This document shows positions 18,004-26,368 of a stretch of DNA of 64,000 bases, piece by piece. This DNA comes from Mixta gaviniae (GTDB lineage Bacteria; Pseudomonadota; Gammaproteobacteria; Enterobacterales; Enterobacteriaceae). The notes beneath the pieces are model-generated. The model ran no database searches. It was not told where the DNA came from and saw only the letters and a program-made list of their open reading frames with translations. Within the stretch, counting starts at the first letter, position 1. Each line of letters starts with the position of its first letter. Location: assembly GCF_002953195.1 (NCBI RefSeq), contig NZ_CP026377.1, positions 682,001 through 746,000 on the forward strand, written 5' to 3'. Position numbers and translations under genes: made by a program.

Positions 18004-19355
18004 TGAACGCCGATCTCGACAGCTGGTTTAGCCAGCAGCAGCAGCGCCTGCGTCAGCCGGATGCGGTTAGCGTCTGCGGCCGCATTACCGGCATCAGCGG
18101 CATCCTGCTGGAGTGCAGCCTGCCGCGCGCGCGCATCGGCGATCTCTGCCGCATTGAACGCGATGATGACGAGAGCGTGATGGCGGAGGTGGTGGGCTTC
18201 AATCCGCAACATACGCTGCTGTCGGCGCTCGGCCCGCTGGACGGCATCGCCCAGGGCGCGCGCGTGACGCCGCTCTATCTGCCGCACAGCATCTGCGTCT
18301 CCGATGCGCTGCTCGGCTGCGTGCTGGACGGCTTCGGTCGCCCGATCGACGGGGAGGGCGTCGGCGCCTTCGCGCTGCCCGGCGAAGCGGAGCATACCAT
18401 TCCGGTACTGGGCGATGCGCCGCCGCCTACCGCGCGGCCGCGTATCGCGACCCCCTTGCCGACCGGCGTGCGCGCCATCGACGGCATGCTGACCATCGGC
18501 GTCGGCCAGCGCGTCGGCGTCTTCGCCGGCGCGGGCTGCGGTAAAACCACGCTGCTGGCGGAGCTGGCGCGTAACGCCCCCTGCGACGTTATCGTCTTCG
18601 GGTTGATCGGCGAACGCGGCCGCGAGCTGCGTGAATTTCTCGATCACGAGCTGGACGAGGCGCTGCGCAGCCGCACGGTACTGATCTGCTCCACCTCCGA
18701 TCGCAGCAGCATGGAGCGCGCACGCGCCGCTTTTACCGCCACTGCCATCGCCGAAGCCTTTCGCGAGCAGGGCAAAAGCGTGCTGCTGATCCTCGATTCC
18801 CTGACCCGCTTCGCCCGTGCCCAGCGCGAAATCGGCCTGGCGCTGGGCGAACCGCCGGGGCGCGGCGGCCTGCCGCCCTCGGTTTATACCCTGCTGCCCG
18901 GTTTGCTGGAGCGCGCCGGCCAGACGCAGAACGGTGCCATCACCGCGCTCTATTCGGTGCTGATCGAGGCGGACTCGATGAACGATCCGGTGGCCGACGA
19001 AGTGCGCTCGCTGATCGACGGCCACATCGTGCTGTCGCGCCGCCTGGCGGAGCGCGGCCACTACCCGGCGATTGATGTGCTGACCAGCCTCAGCCGCACC
19101 ATGACCAATGTGGTGACGCGCGAACAGATGCGCGACGCCACCCAGCTGCGCCGCATGATGGCCGCCTGGCAGCAGGTGGAGATGCTGATCCGCCTCGGCG
19201 AATATCAGCCCGGCCATGACGCGATGACCGACGCCGCCGTCGAGGCGCAGCCCGATATCAACGGCTATTTGCGCCAGGCGACGCGCGCGCCGAGCGAGTG
19301 GCAGCAGACGTTGCAACATCTGTCGGAGGTAAGCGCCCATGCGCCGGAAAATTAA
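18003..19355 (+). CDS. hrcN: HrcN (SctN), type III secretion ATPase
   Basis: This 450-residue ATPase is related to F1-beta/FliI. The start ATG at 18003 overlaps the hrpQ stop (TAATG). Walker A GAGCGKTT lies at 176-183, then VFGLIGERGREL, Walker B VLLILDSLTRFARAQREIGL and PPSVYTLLPGLLERAG, all family hallmarks. It forms the hexamer that strips chaperones and unfolds substrates at the base of the apparatus, working with HrpE (SctL) and HrpO (SctO) found nearby. It overlaps hrpO by 17 nt. Confidence 0.96.
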   Translation: MNADLDSWFSQQQQRLRQPDAVSVCGRITGISGILLECSLPRARIGDLCRIERDDDESVMAEVVGFNPQHTLLSALGPLDGIAQGARVTPLYLPHSICVSDALLGCVLDGFGRPIDGEGVGAFALPGEAEHTIPVLGDAPPPTARPRIATPLPTGVRAIDGMLTIGVGQRVGVFAGAGCGKTTLLAELARNAPCDVIVFGLIGERGRELREFLDHELDEALRSRTVLICSTSDRSSMERARAAFTATAIAEAFREQGKSVLLILDSLTRFARAQREIGLALGEPPGRGGLPPSVYTLLPGLLERAGQTQNGAITALYSVLIEADSMNDPVADEVRSLIDGHIVLSRRLAERGHYPAIDVLTSLSRTMTNVVTREQMRDATQLRRMMAAWQQVEMLIRLGEYQPGHDAMTDAAVEAQPDINGYLRQATRAPSEWQQTLQHLSEVSAHAPEN

Positions 19356-19794
19356 TCTGCCTGACGAACTGCCCGCCGAAGAGGGCGACGCGAATTTGCG
19401 TGCCGCGTTCGCACTGCTGCTGCCGATCCGCCGTCAGCGCCTGCGCCGCAGTGAACGCCAGCAGCGCCAGCATGAACAGCAGCTGACGCAGCTGCAAAGC
19501 GCGCAGCGCGACGCCGAACAGCAGTTGACGCAGCGGCGGGCGGCGTATCAAACGCTGCGCGACGGCTTCGATGAGACGCATCTCGGGCGTCAGCCGCTGA
19601 CCGATCTGCAGCGCGGGCTGCAGCAGGAACAGCGCGCCGCCGAGGCGCTGCAGCGTCAGCGCCAGGCCCTGAGCGACTGCGTCACGCAGTGTGACGCGCA
19701 GAGCGAACAGCTGGCGGCGGCGCGCGCGGAAACCCGGCTGCGCCAGCGCGAGCTGGAAAAACTGGAAATGCTGATGCAGGAGATGCCGTCATGA
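19339..19794 (+). CDS. hrpO: HrpO (SctO), ATPase stalk protein
   Basis: This 151-residue protein is almost wholly coiled coil, dominated by Gln, Arg, Glu, Leu and Ala. That is the FliJ/YscO signature, with no sequence motif beyond it. The stalk connects the HrcN hexamer to the HrcV ring. The identity rests on size, composition and the invariant place between hrcN and hrpP. It overlaps both neighbours (17 nt and 4 nt). Confidence 0.88.
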   Translation: MRRKINLPDELPAEEGDANLRAAFALLLPIRRQRLRRSERQQRQHEQQLTQLQSAQRDAEQQLTQRRAAYQTLRDGFDETHLGRQPLTDLQRGLQQEQRAAEALQRQRQALSDCVTQCDAQSEQLAAARAETRLRQRELEKLEMLMQEMPS

Positions 19795-20456
19795 ACCCTT
19801 TTATCGCCGAGCGTCCCGCCGCCCAGCCGCGGCCTGAACCGGAGCGCCGCGAGCCGCGCGCGCAGGCAGAAGCGCGTTCGCGCGCCGCGCCGCCGCCGCC
19901 GCCGCGTGCGAAGCCCGCCCCGCAGCCGCCCACCGCCGCGCAGGCAAAACCGCAGTCGCGCGGCGCGGAGCGCGGCCGCAGCGAACGCAACCCCGCCAGT
20001 GGCCAGAGCGGCGCGGCGAAACGTGGCGAGCAGCCGGAAAGCGGTACGCCGGACGGCATGCTGTTCAGCGCTTTGCTGGATACGCCGCCTGCGCTGCCGC
20101 CGCTCTCTGTTAGCGCGGCGGCATTTTCAACCCAGCCGCGCTTTACGCCGCCTGCCGCCGCCGGTGCGTCGGGTGCGGCGCCGATGGCGCTCTGGCAGCC
20201 GCTGGAGGCGGAGCTGGGCCGCGTGGTCGATCGCCAGCCGGACGGCCCGGTCGCCATGACGCTGCTGCTGCCGCGCCTTGGCGAGGTGGATGCGCGTCTG
20301 CAGCCGCTGACCGCCGGCGGCTGGGACATTGCGCTGCGCTTCTCCCCGACGGCGCTGGGCGCGCTGGAGGCGCATCAGGAGCGCTGTCGCCAGGCGCTAC
20401 GCCGCCGGATGGCCTGTCGCGTACGCCTGCGCTTTGAACAGCGGGGGCAGGCATGA
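19791..20456 (+). CDS. hrpP: HrpP (SctP), substrate-switch and ruler protein
   Basis: The 221-residue product has a Pro/Arg/Ala-rich unstructured N-terminal half (to about 90). Its more ordered C-terminal domain resembles the substrate-specificity switch of SctP/FliK-type proteins. HrpP controls pilus secretion and the switch to effectors. Its position between hrpO and hrcQ is the usual one. The extreme GC content and compositional bias make motif-level recognition weak, so the call leans on synteny. Confidence 0.82.
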   Translation: MNPFIAERPAAQPRPEPERREPRAQAEARSRAAPPPPPRAKPAPQPPTAAQAKPQSRGAERGRSERNPASGQSGAAKRGEQPESGTPDGMLFSALLDTPPALPPLSVSAAAFSTQPRFTPPAAAGASGAAPMALWQPLEAELGRVVDRQPDGPVAMTLLLPRLGEVDARLQPLTAGGWDIALRFSPTALGALEAHQERCRQALRRRMACRVRLRFEQRGQA

Positions 20457-21496
20457 AACGGCTTTCGCTGCCGCGTCTGAACGCGGAAGAGGCGCAGCTG
20501 CGCCAGCGTATCGGTGCCGGTCAGTGCTTCCCTTATCAGCTGAACGACGAAGCGGGCACGCTGACGCTGCGCCTGAGCGCCGCTGCCCCGGATAATGCCG
20601 TTTTGGCGCTGCGCTGCGACGCCGGCCCGCTCTGGATCGGCGAGCCGGAAAGCGCGCTGGCGCTGCTCTCCGCTTGTCCGGCGCTGCCGTATGCCGAAGC
20701 AGAAGTGACACCCTGGTACTGGCCACTGTTTAATCAGGAGATCGGCCCGCAACTCGCCATGCTGTTCGGCGAGCTGACGCCGGATCCCGCTGCGCCTGCG
20801 CCCGCGGCGCCCTTTACGCTGCAGTTGACCCTGACGCTGGGTGAACTGCGCGCCCGCAGTAGCCTGACTGCCCCGATCGCTACGCTCAACGCCCTGCTGG
20901 ATAAGCCGGGCTGGCAAGCGGACACGGCGGCGCTGCCCGACGCGCTACCGCTGCATTTTCCATGCATTTTAGGCGCGCTCACCCTGAGCGTCGCGCAGCT
21001 TGCGCAGCTGCGGCCTGAAGATGTGCTGCTGCCGACGCGCGCCAGCTTCTCGCCCGACGGCGCGGGATCGCTGCAGCTTGGCGGACTGCGTCTTTCCGGC
21101 GCGCTGAACGGCGAGGCGGATCGCGCCTTTTTTACCCTTTCTGACCTGGAGATCACCCCTGTGACATTTCCCTACGATAACGATGATATGGCCCCTGTTG
21201 ACCACCCGGAAGATGAATGGCAGGGCGAACCGGCGTCGGAGGCTGCGGCGCTCGACGCGCTGCCGCTGGCGCTGACGGTGCGCTGCGGCCAGCTGCGGCT
21301 GACGCTGGGCGAGCTGCAGCGTTTGAGCCGCGGGGCGACGGTGATGGTGGATAACGTGCAGCCCGGTGAAGCACTGCTCTGTCACGGCGATTTCCCGCTG
21401 GCGAAAGGCGAGCTGGTGGAGGTGGAAGGGCGGCTGGGGCTGCAGATCACCCATATGCTGCCGGGCAGCGTTAATCCTCTGAGCCACGGCAGGTAA
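20453..21496 (+). CDS. hrcQ: HrcQ (SctQ), cytoplasmic sorting-platform ring
   Basis: The 347-residue protein is a single uninterrupted HrcQ, as in Erwinia and Pantoea, and unlike Pseudomonas syringae where it is split into hrcQa and hrcQb. The C-terminal SpoA/surface-presentation domain (about 265-340, with LTLGELQRLSRGA and GELVEVEGRLGLQIT) is clear, and a first SpoA-like segment lies near 125-215. It docks HrpD, HrpE and HrcN. It overlaps hrpP by 4 nt and precedes hrcR by 3 nt. Internal translation of a short C-terminal HrcQ form is possible but not shown here. Confidence 0.92.
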   Translation: MKRLSLPRLNAEEAQLRQRIGAGQCFPYQLNDEAGTLTLRLSAAAPDNAVLALRCDAGPLWIGEPESALALLSACPALPYAEAEVTPWYWPLFNQEIGPQLAMLFGELTPDPAAPAPAAPFTLQLTLTLGELRARSSLTAPIATLNALLDKPGWQADTAALPDALPLHFPCILGALTLSVAQLAQLRPEDVLLPTRASFSPDGAGSLQLGGLRLSGALNGEADRAFFTLSDLEITPVTFPYDNDDMAPVDHPEDEWQGEPASEAAALDALPLALTVRCGQLRLTLGELQRLSRGATVMVDNVQPGEALLCHGDFPLAKGELVEVEGRLGLQITHMLPGSVNPLSHGR

Positions 21497-21499
21497 GCG

Positions 21500-22156
21500 A
21501 TGACGGAGATGCAGTCGCTTAACCCGATGATGCTGGCGCTGTTCCTCGGCGCGCTCTCGCTGGTGCCGATGTTGATGATTATCTGTACCTGTTTTCTGAA
21601 GATTTCGATGGTGCTGATGTTGACGCGCAACGCGATGGGCGTGCAGCAGGTGCCGCCCAATATGGCGCTTTACGGCATCGCGCTGGCCGCGACGCTGTTC
21701 GTGATGGCGCCGGTGTTCAACGATATCAGCCAGCGCGTGCAGGCGATGCCGCTCGACTTCAGCAATATGGAGCGGCTGGAATATACCTTCGGCAACGGCG
21801 CGGAGCCGCTGAGAAACTTTATGTCACACAACACCGATCCCGATATTCTGGTGCATCTGCAGGAGAACGGCGCACGCATGTGGCCGAAAGAGATGGCGCA
21901 GAGCATTACGCCGCAAAGCCCGCTGCTGATTATTCCCGCTTTCGTGCTGTCGGAGCTGCAAAACGGCTTCAAAATCGGCTTTCTGATCTTTATTCCGTTC
22001 CTGGTGGTCGATCTGATTGTCTCCAACGTGCTGCTGGCGCTGGGGATGCAGATGGTGTCACCGATGACCGTCTCGCTACCGCTGAAAATCTTGCTGTTTG
22101 TGCTGGTCAGCGGCTGGACGCGGCTGCTGGACGGCCTGTTCTACAGCTATCTGTGA
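21500..22156 (+). CDS. hrcR: HrcR (SctR), export apparatus membrane protein
   Basis: The 218-residue protein has four membrane helices and the FliP/SctR signatures: [23 protein letters not shown] near the N-terminus and [21 protein letters not shown] near the C-terminus. With HrcS and HrcT it builds the helical export gate. Synteny and length fit exactly. Confidence 0.96.
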   Translation: MTEMQSLNPMMLALFLGALSLVPMLMIICTCFLKISMVLMLTRNAMGVQQVPPNMALYGIALAATLFVMAPVFNDISQRVQAMPLDFSNMERLEYTFGNGAEPLRNFMSHNTDPDILVHLQENGARMWPKEMAQSITPQSPLLIIPAFVLSELQNGFKIGFLIFIPFLVVDLIVSNVLLALGMQMVSPMTVSLPLKILLFVLVSGWTRLLDGLFYSYL

Positions 22157-22163
22157 GGCGGCG

Positions 22164-22424
22164 ATGGAGATACTGACCTTTTTTCGCCAGGCGATGCTGC
22201 TGGTGGTGCTGCTCTCGGCGCCGCCGCTGATCGTCGCGGTGCTGGTAGGGATTGTGATTTCGCTGGTACAGGCGGCAATGCAGCTGCAGGACCAGACGCT
22301 GCCGTTCTGCCTGAAACTGGTGGCGGTCGGCATGACGCTGGTGCTGACCGGACGCTGGGTTGGCGTGGAGCTGATCCAGCTGACGCAGAACGCTTTCGCC
22401 ATGATGTCGCGGGTGGGTAGCTGA
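22164..22424 (+). CDS. hrcS: HrcS (SctS), export apparatus membrane protein
   Basis: The 86-residue protein has two membrane helices and the conserved FliQ/SctS segment VQAAMQLQDQTLPF. The ATG at 22164 is chosen over a frame extending into hrcR, because family members begin a few residues before the first helix. Its stop overlaps the hrcT start. Confidence 0.95.
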   Translation: MEILTFFRQAMLLVVLLSAPPLIVAVLVGIVISLVQAAMQLQDQTLPFCLKLVAVGMTLVLTGRWVGVELIQLTQNAFAMMSRVGS

Positions 22425-23239
22425 TGCTGTGGAGCGACGCGCTCGATCAGCTGTTTACCGCGCTGCTGGCGCTGCTGCTCGGCATGGCGCGTATTTTCCC
22501 CTGCCTGCTGTTGACGCCGATTTTCTCTTTTTCCGCCATTAAGGGGGTGCTGCGCACCGCGATTGTGGTGGCGCTGGCGCTGTTTATCGCGCCGCTGCTT
22601 TACCACGATATGCTCGGCGCTTCGCTGACGCTGGTGGCCTACGCCGGGCTGGCGATCAAAGAGCTGATCCTCGGCACGCTGATCGGCCTGATCCTCGGGC
22701 TGCCGTTCTGGATGTATGAGTCGGTGGGCGCGCTGTTCGACAACCAGCGCGGCGCGTTGATGGGCGGGCAGATCAACCCGCAGTTAGGGCCAGACGCCAC
22801 GCCGCTCGGCTATCTGATGAAGCAGGTGATTATCCTGCTGCTGATCGTCGGGCCGGGCCTGAGCGCGGCGACGCAGCTGATCTGGGATAGCTACCGCATC
22901 TGGCCGCCACTCACCTGGCTGCCGCCGCTGGGCGCGCAGGGCTGGGAAGTATGGCTGGGGTTGCTGAAGGAGACCTTCGTCAGCATGGTGCTGTACGCCG
23001 GGCCGCTGGTAGGGCTGCTGCTGCTGCTCGATTTCGCCGTCGGCATCATCAGCATCTACAGCCCGCAGATTCAGGCGACGGTGTTGGCGATCCCACTGAA
23101 ATGTTTGCTTGGCCTGCTGTTTTTCGTCCTCTACCTGCCGCTGCTCAATCATCTTGCCGGCGAACGGCTGTTTGAGTTGCGCGATTTGAGCCATCTTCTT
23201 CCCCATCTGTTTGGCGCCAAAGGAGCGGGACATGAGTGA
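22424..23239 (+). CDS. hrcT: HrcT (SctT), export apparatus membrane protein
   Basis: The 271-residue protein has about seven hydrophobic segments and the FliR/SctT family segments IKELILGTLIGLILGLPFW and LDFAVGIISIYSPQIQA. It completes the gate with HrcR and HrcS. The start overlaps the hrcS stop (TGATG). The gene runs 8 nt into hrcU. Confidence 0.95.
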   Translation: MLWSDALDQLFTALLALLLGMARIFPCLLLTPIFSFSAIKGVLRTAIVVALALFIAPLLYHDMLGASLTLVAYAGLAIKELILGTLIGLILGLPFWMYESVGALFDNQRGALMGGQINPQLGPDATPLGYLMKQVIILLLIVGPGLSAATQLIWDSYRIWPPLTWLPPLGAQGWEVWLGLLKETFVSMVLYAGPLVGLLLLLDFAVGIISIYSPQIQATVLAIPLKCLLGLLFFVLYLPLLNHLAGERLFELRDLSHLLPHLFGAKGAGHE

Positions 23240-24317
23240 AAAAACCGAAGACGCTACCCCGCAAAAGCTGCAGGAGTCACGTAAAAAAGGGCAGGTGAGC
23301 CAGAGCCAGGACATCCCCAGGCTGCTGATCTCGATCGGTATTCTTGAGGCGATTTTCGCACTGGTCGACAGCGGCATGCAGCGGATGGAATCGATGATTA
23401 TGCTGCCGTTGATGCGCATCGGCCAGCCGTTTGGCCATGCGATGGAGGAGGTGGTGACCGATTCGCTAATGGTGCTGCTGCTGTTTTCCGCCATCGTCGG
23501 CGCGATTGCCATACTGCTGCGCATCGTCGGCGGCTGGCTGCAGTTCGGCCCGCTGTTCGCCGTGGAGGCGATGATGCCGAAGCTGGATAGCCTGAACCCG
23601 GTGAACCACTTTAAAAACATGTTCTCGGCGCGGCAGTTCACCCAGCTGCTGACCAGCATTATCAAGGCAGCGGCAATCGCCGTGGTGCTGTGGTTTGCGC
23701 TGGAGCCGGAGATCGGCAATCTGGCGCGGCTCGCACAGACCGATCTCAACACCTTCTGGCACGGCGTGCTGTCGCTATTTATTAAGGCGGCGCGTCAGGT
23801 ACTGATGGCGCTGCTGGCGATGAGCGCGCTCGATTTCGGCCTGCAGAAATATTTCTATCTTAAGCAGCAGCGCATGAGCCACGAGGATATTCGCAACGAA
23901 TATAAGCAGAGCGAAGGCGATCCGCATATGAAAGGGCATCGCCGTCAGGTGGCGCACGAGATCCTGAACGAAGCGCCTAAAACGCCGCGTCAGGTCGCGG
24001 TAGAGGAGGCGGATGTGCTGTTGGTTAACCCGACCCACTTTGCGGTGGGGCTTTACTATCGGCCGGGCGAAACGCCGCTGCCGCGCCTGCTGTTTAAGGC
24101 CAGCGACGATGATGCACATTATCTGATCGAACAGGCGCAGCGCGCGCGTATTCCGGTCATCCGCTATATCTGGCTGGCGCGCACGCTCTACCGCACCACC
24201 CCAGAAGGCAGCTGGATCCCGCGTGAAACGCTCAAGGCGGTGGCGCAGGTTTACCGCCTGCTGCGCGAGCTGGAAGATCACTATATGGATGAGGTAATTG
24301 AAATGGAGGATGAATAG
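23232..24317 (+). CDS. hrcU: HrcU (SctU), autocleaving switch protein
   Basis: This 361-residue protein has the start MSEKTEDATPQKLQESRKKGQ, which is invariant in FlhB/SctU proteins, so the ATG at 23232 (behind AAAGGAGCGG) is preferred to a frame 7 codons longer. Four membrane helices are followed by a cytoplasmic domain with the self-cleavage motif NPTH (VNPTHFAV). Cleavage after Asn changes substrate specificity from early to later substrates together with HrpP. It is the last gene of the hrpJ operon. Confidence 0.96.
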   Translation: MSEKTEDATPQKLQESRKKGQVSQSQDIPRLLISIGILEAIFALVDSGMQRMESMIMLPLMRIGQPFGHAMEEVVTDSLMVLLLFSAIVGAIAILLRIVGGWLQFGPLFAVEAMMPKLDSLNPVNHFKNMFSARQFTQLLTSIIKAAAIAVVLWFALEPEIGNLARLAQTDLNTFWHGVLSLFIKAARQVLMALLAMSALDFGLQKYFYLKQQRMSHEDIRNEYKQSEGDPHMKGHRRQVAHEILNEAPKTPRQVAVEEADVLLVNPTHFAVGLYYRPGETPLPRLLFKASDDDAHYLIEQAQRARIPVIRYIWLARTLYRTTPEGSWIPRETLKAVAQVYRLLRELEDHYMDEVIEMEDE

Positions 24318-24340
24318 AGCAGGCCTGCGGTTATTGAATT

Positions 24341-24396
24341 ATTCGGTTGTTCGGTTGTTCGGTTGTTTGGTTATTCGGTTATTCGGTTATTCGGTT
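24341..24396. repeat. Seven tandem copies of an 8-bp unit (WTTCGGTT-type) after hrcU
   Basis: The units read ATTCGGTT, GTTCGGTT twice, GTTTGGTT, then ATTCGGTT three times. They lie 24 nt after the hrcU stop, in a 286-bp A+T-rich non-coding stretch before the next gene. Such octamer arrays change copy number by slippage. No reading frame crosses it, so any effect would be on transcription or mRNA. Confidence 0.9.
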
Positions 24397-24603
24397 ATTT
24401 TAATTGGATCCGTTACGGGTAATGTACTTTAATTAAATATGATTATTTAATTAATTAATCGATGCATACGCGACGCGCCGTTAAAAGTTAATCTGCATCA
24501 ATTGTTGTTCATTTTTTTCCTCGCCTGTGCGCCTTACTCTTTTTAATTTCCTTTTCGCCTGTTAGCGTTAGCGCGTGTTGTTATGTCTTCAGGGAGAGAG
24601 GAT

Positions 24604-25311
24604 ATGAGTTCGCGCAGCGATATCGTGGATGGCAAGGATGCGTTCTGTGCTAAAAGCGGTCTGGTTTATTCTGAGGTATTAGGCTGGGTTGATTTGGGGC
24701 ATGCCAAAGGAGAGGATATTATAAAGCTCCTTTATAAAATGGACGTGGGGGAACACCAACCTAAAGAGCGCTATACGCTGACCTATTCGCAGTCTATGTA
24801 TAAGTCTTCAAAATCATATTTTGGCGCGGGTGCGCATATTCGCTGGCAGATAAAAAGGGGCAGGACTCTGGAACAGCGGTATAGTATCGTATTAGCAATG
24901 ATGATGATAACCGCAGTTAATTTTGAAGCGATGCAGGACTCGGTACCCTTTAGCTGGGTGACTGATAGCGGCTTTAGCGCGGAGGATCTGGTTTCCGATC
25001 TGTTGGGGTTTTATCGCGTTGTACGGCCCATGGACTATTTTCACTCGCTTCAGCTGGTCAGCCAGCAGGAAGCGCTAAAGCGCTGGGATTTCTATGGGCC
25101 GGTAGGGAACTATAAAAATAAACTGTTCAGGCCGCTACTGTTTCCCGATCCGGCGAAAGATCGCCATGCTATGCCGGTATATGGCACCCTGCCAAAGTTT
25201 ATGATGGCAATAACACCGTTTGATGAATTTCATACGGATATTGTTAAGGTAATTACTAATGATGGCGCACATGCTAACCTTTTTACTCCACCCGATCCTG
25301 AGTTCGAATAA
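24604..25311 (+). CDS. Unknown protein, first of a two-gene insert in the hrp island
   Basis: The 235-residue product starts at ATG 24604, which follows GGGAGAGAGG; an upstream ATG at 24583 lacks a ribosome site. No signal peptide, membrane helix or type III chaperone-like feature is seen. A segment GWVDLGHAKGEDI near residue 30 and a hydrophobic stretch MMMITAVNF in the middle stand out. I have a vague resemblance to DUF4056-type proteins in mind but cannot confirm it. The codon third positions are noticeably richer in A/T than in neighbouring hrp genes, which suggests separate acquisition. The stop overlaps the next start (TAATG). There is no hrp box in front, so HrpL control is not evident. 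Confidence 0.6.
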   Translation: MSSRSDIVDGKDAFCAKSGLVYSEVLGWVDLGHAKGEDIIKLLYKMDVGEHQPKERYTLTYSQSMYKSSKSYFGAGAHIRWQIKRGRTLEQRYSIVLAMMMITAVNFEAMQDSVPFSWVTDSGFSAEDLVSDLLGFYRVVRPMDYFHSLQLVSQQEALKRWDFYGPVGNYKNKLFRPLLFPDPAKDRHAMPVYGTLPKFMMAITPFDEFHTDIVKVITNDGAHANLFTPPDPEFE

Positions 25312-25772
25312 TGCACAGTAAATATAAAAACAGAGGATGTGCGGTGGGCGTAATGGTGTTGCTCTCCATCGTGGGCTTCTTTTTTATGGCGCTGATACTT
25401 ATTACTCTGGACACCACCTACAGTGAGAAAGAGTGGCTGAAGGACTATCTGCTGACGCCGAATGAAATCAGGCAGGCGCCACGGCTTACTTCTCGTTATG
25501 CGATCAGAGTTAAGGCAAGAGACGGCAATTCGCCGGCCATAGAGCAAATTACCTTTTACGGCACGCAGGATACGCTAAAGCTGGAGCAATATCTTGTCTC
25601 GCTCGGCTACTATCCGGCCAGCAAGGCGATATGTTGCGAAATCTGGTACTCGCCGGATAATAAACTCTCTGCCGAGGTGCGCGTTAATAGTGAACGTAGC
25701 GTCACCCTGACGATATATGATATACCCGCGCCGCAGGACATTATTGAGCAGCGCAGGCAGGCGCGGCCCTGA
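25311..25772 (+). CDS. Unknown membrane-anchored protein, second of the insert
   Basis: This 153-residue protein has one N-terminal membrane helix (about 11-32) with a short positively charged N-terminus, so the rest should face the periplasm. The soluble part has no motif I know. It is translationally coupled to the preceding unknown gene and shares its A+T-richer codon use, so the pair probably works and travelled together. The pair lies between hrcU and the convergent dspF, a place with no such genes in the clusters I know. Confidence 0.6.
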   Translation: MHSKYKNRGCAVGVMVLLSIVGFFFMALILITLDTTYSEKEWLKDYLLTPNEIRQAPRLTSRYAIRVKARDGNSPAIEQITFYGTQDTLKLEQYLVSLGYYPASKAICCEIWYSPDNKLSAEVRVNSERSVTLTIYDIPAPQDIIEQRRQARP

Positions 25773-25924
25773 TCTATCCGCTTCCATCCGCACAGGGAAT
25801 ATCTGGCGGCCCGCCTGCGGTGAGGGCAGGCCGCCTTCGGGCTATGTAATTGCCGCCCAGATTCTGTAATTACCGCCGCCCGGGTTATCTCACCGCCGTC
25901 CGAACCAGGCGGCTACCGCCCGGC

Positions 25925-26356
25925 TCAGGCGGCCGCCTCCGCCGTTTCCGCCAGGCGCGTCAGCAGCGTCGGCATAAAGCCCCGGATCTGCTCTCCCTGA
26001 TCGATAAAGGCGTTCACCAGCGTGGTAAAGCGCGGCGGGTCCAGCTGCTCCAGCGGCTGCTGACAACAGAGCCGCAGCGTAAGCTGCGCATCCAGCGCCA
26101 GCCAGCAACCGCGCATCGCCTCCATCTCAAAGTTCATTGCCAGTAGCGCGCGCCACATCGCCGGATCATCCGCCATCTCCTGCGGCGGCATAATCTGGCA
26201 GTGCAGCAGCAGGTTCTCGCCCGGCGGCAGCTCCATCACCACCAGCTCCTGCTGCTGGGCGTCCAGCAGGGCGCAGACGCCTTTCTCCAGCGTCAGTTCG
26301 GTATTCAGCGTGCGGCCATAGTGATCCAGCAGGCGCTGTAAAAGGACATTGCTCAT
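25925..26356 (-). CDS. dspF: DspF, type III chaperone of DspE
   Basis: The 143-residue acidic protein has the CesT/Tir-chaperone fold signature: N-terminal helix LLQRLLDHYG, central strands CALLDAQQQELVVMELP and LLLHCQIMPP, then LLAMNFEMEAMRGCWLALD. It is a class I chaperone that keeps the very large DspE effector secretion-competent. It follows dspE by 12 nt on the same strand, the standard operon. Confidence 0.93.
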   Translation of the reverse strand: MSNVLLQRLLDHYGRTLNTELTLEKGVCALLDAQQQELVVMELPPGENLLLHCQIMPPQEMADDPAMWRALLAMNFEMEAMRGCWLALDAQLTLRLCCQQPLEQLDPPRFTTLVNAFIDQGEQIRGFMPTLLTRLAETAEAAA

Positions 26357-26368
26357 TCGTGGCTCCCG

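Noticed and set aside
17919..19340. 473-codon frame antisense to hrcN
   Set aside because: hrcN is certain on the plus strand and the antisense product is a His/Arg/Gln-rich shadow.
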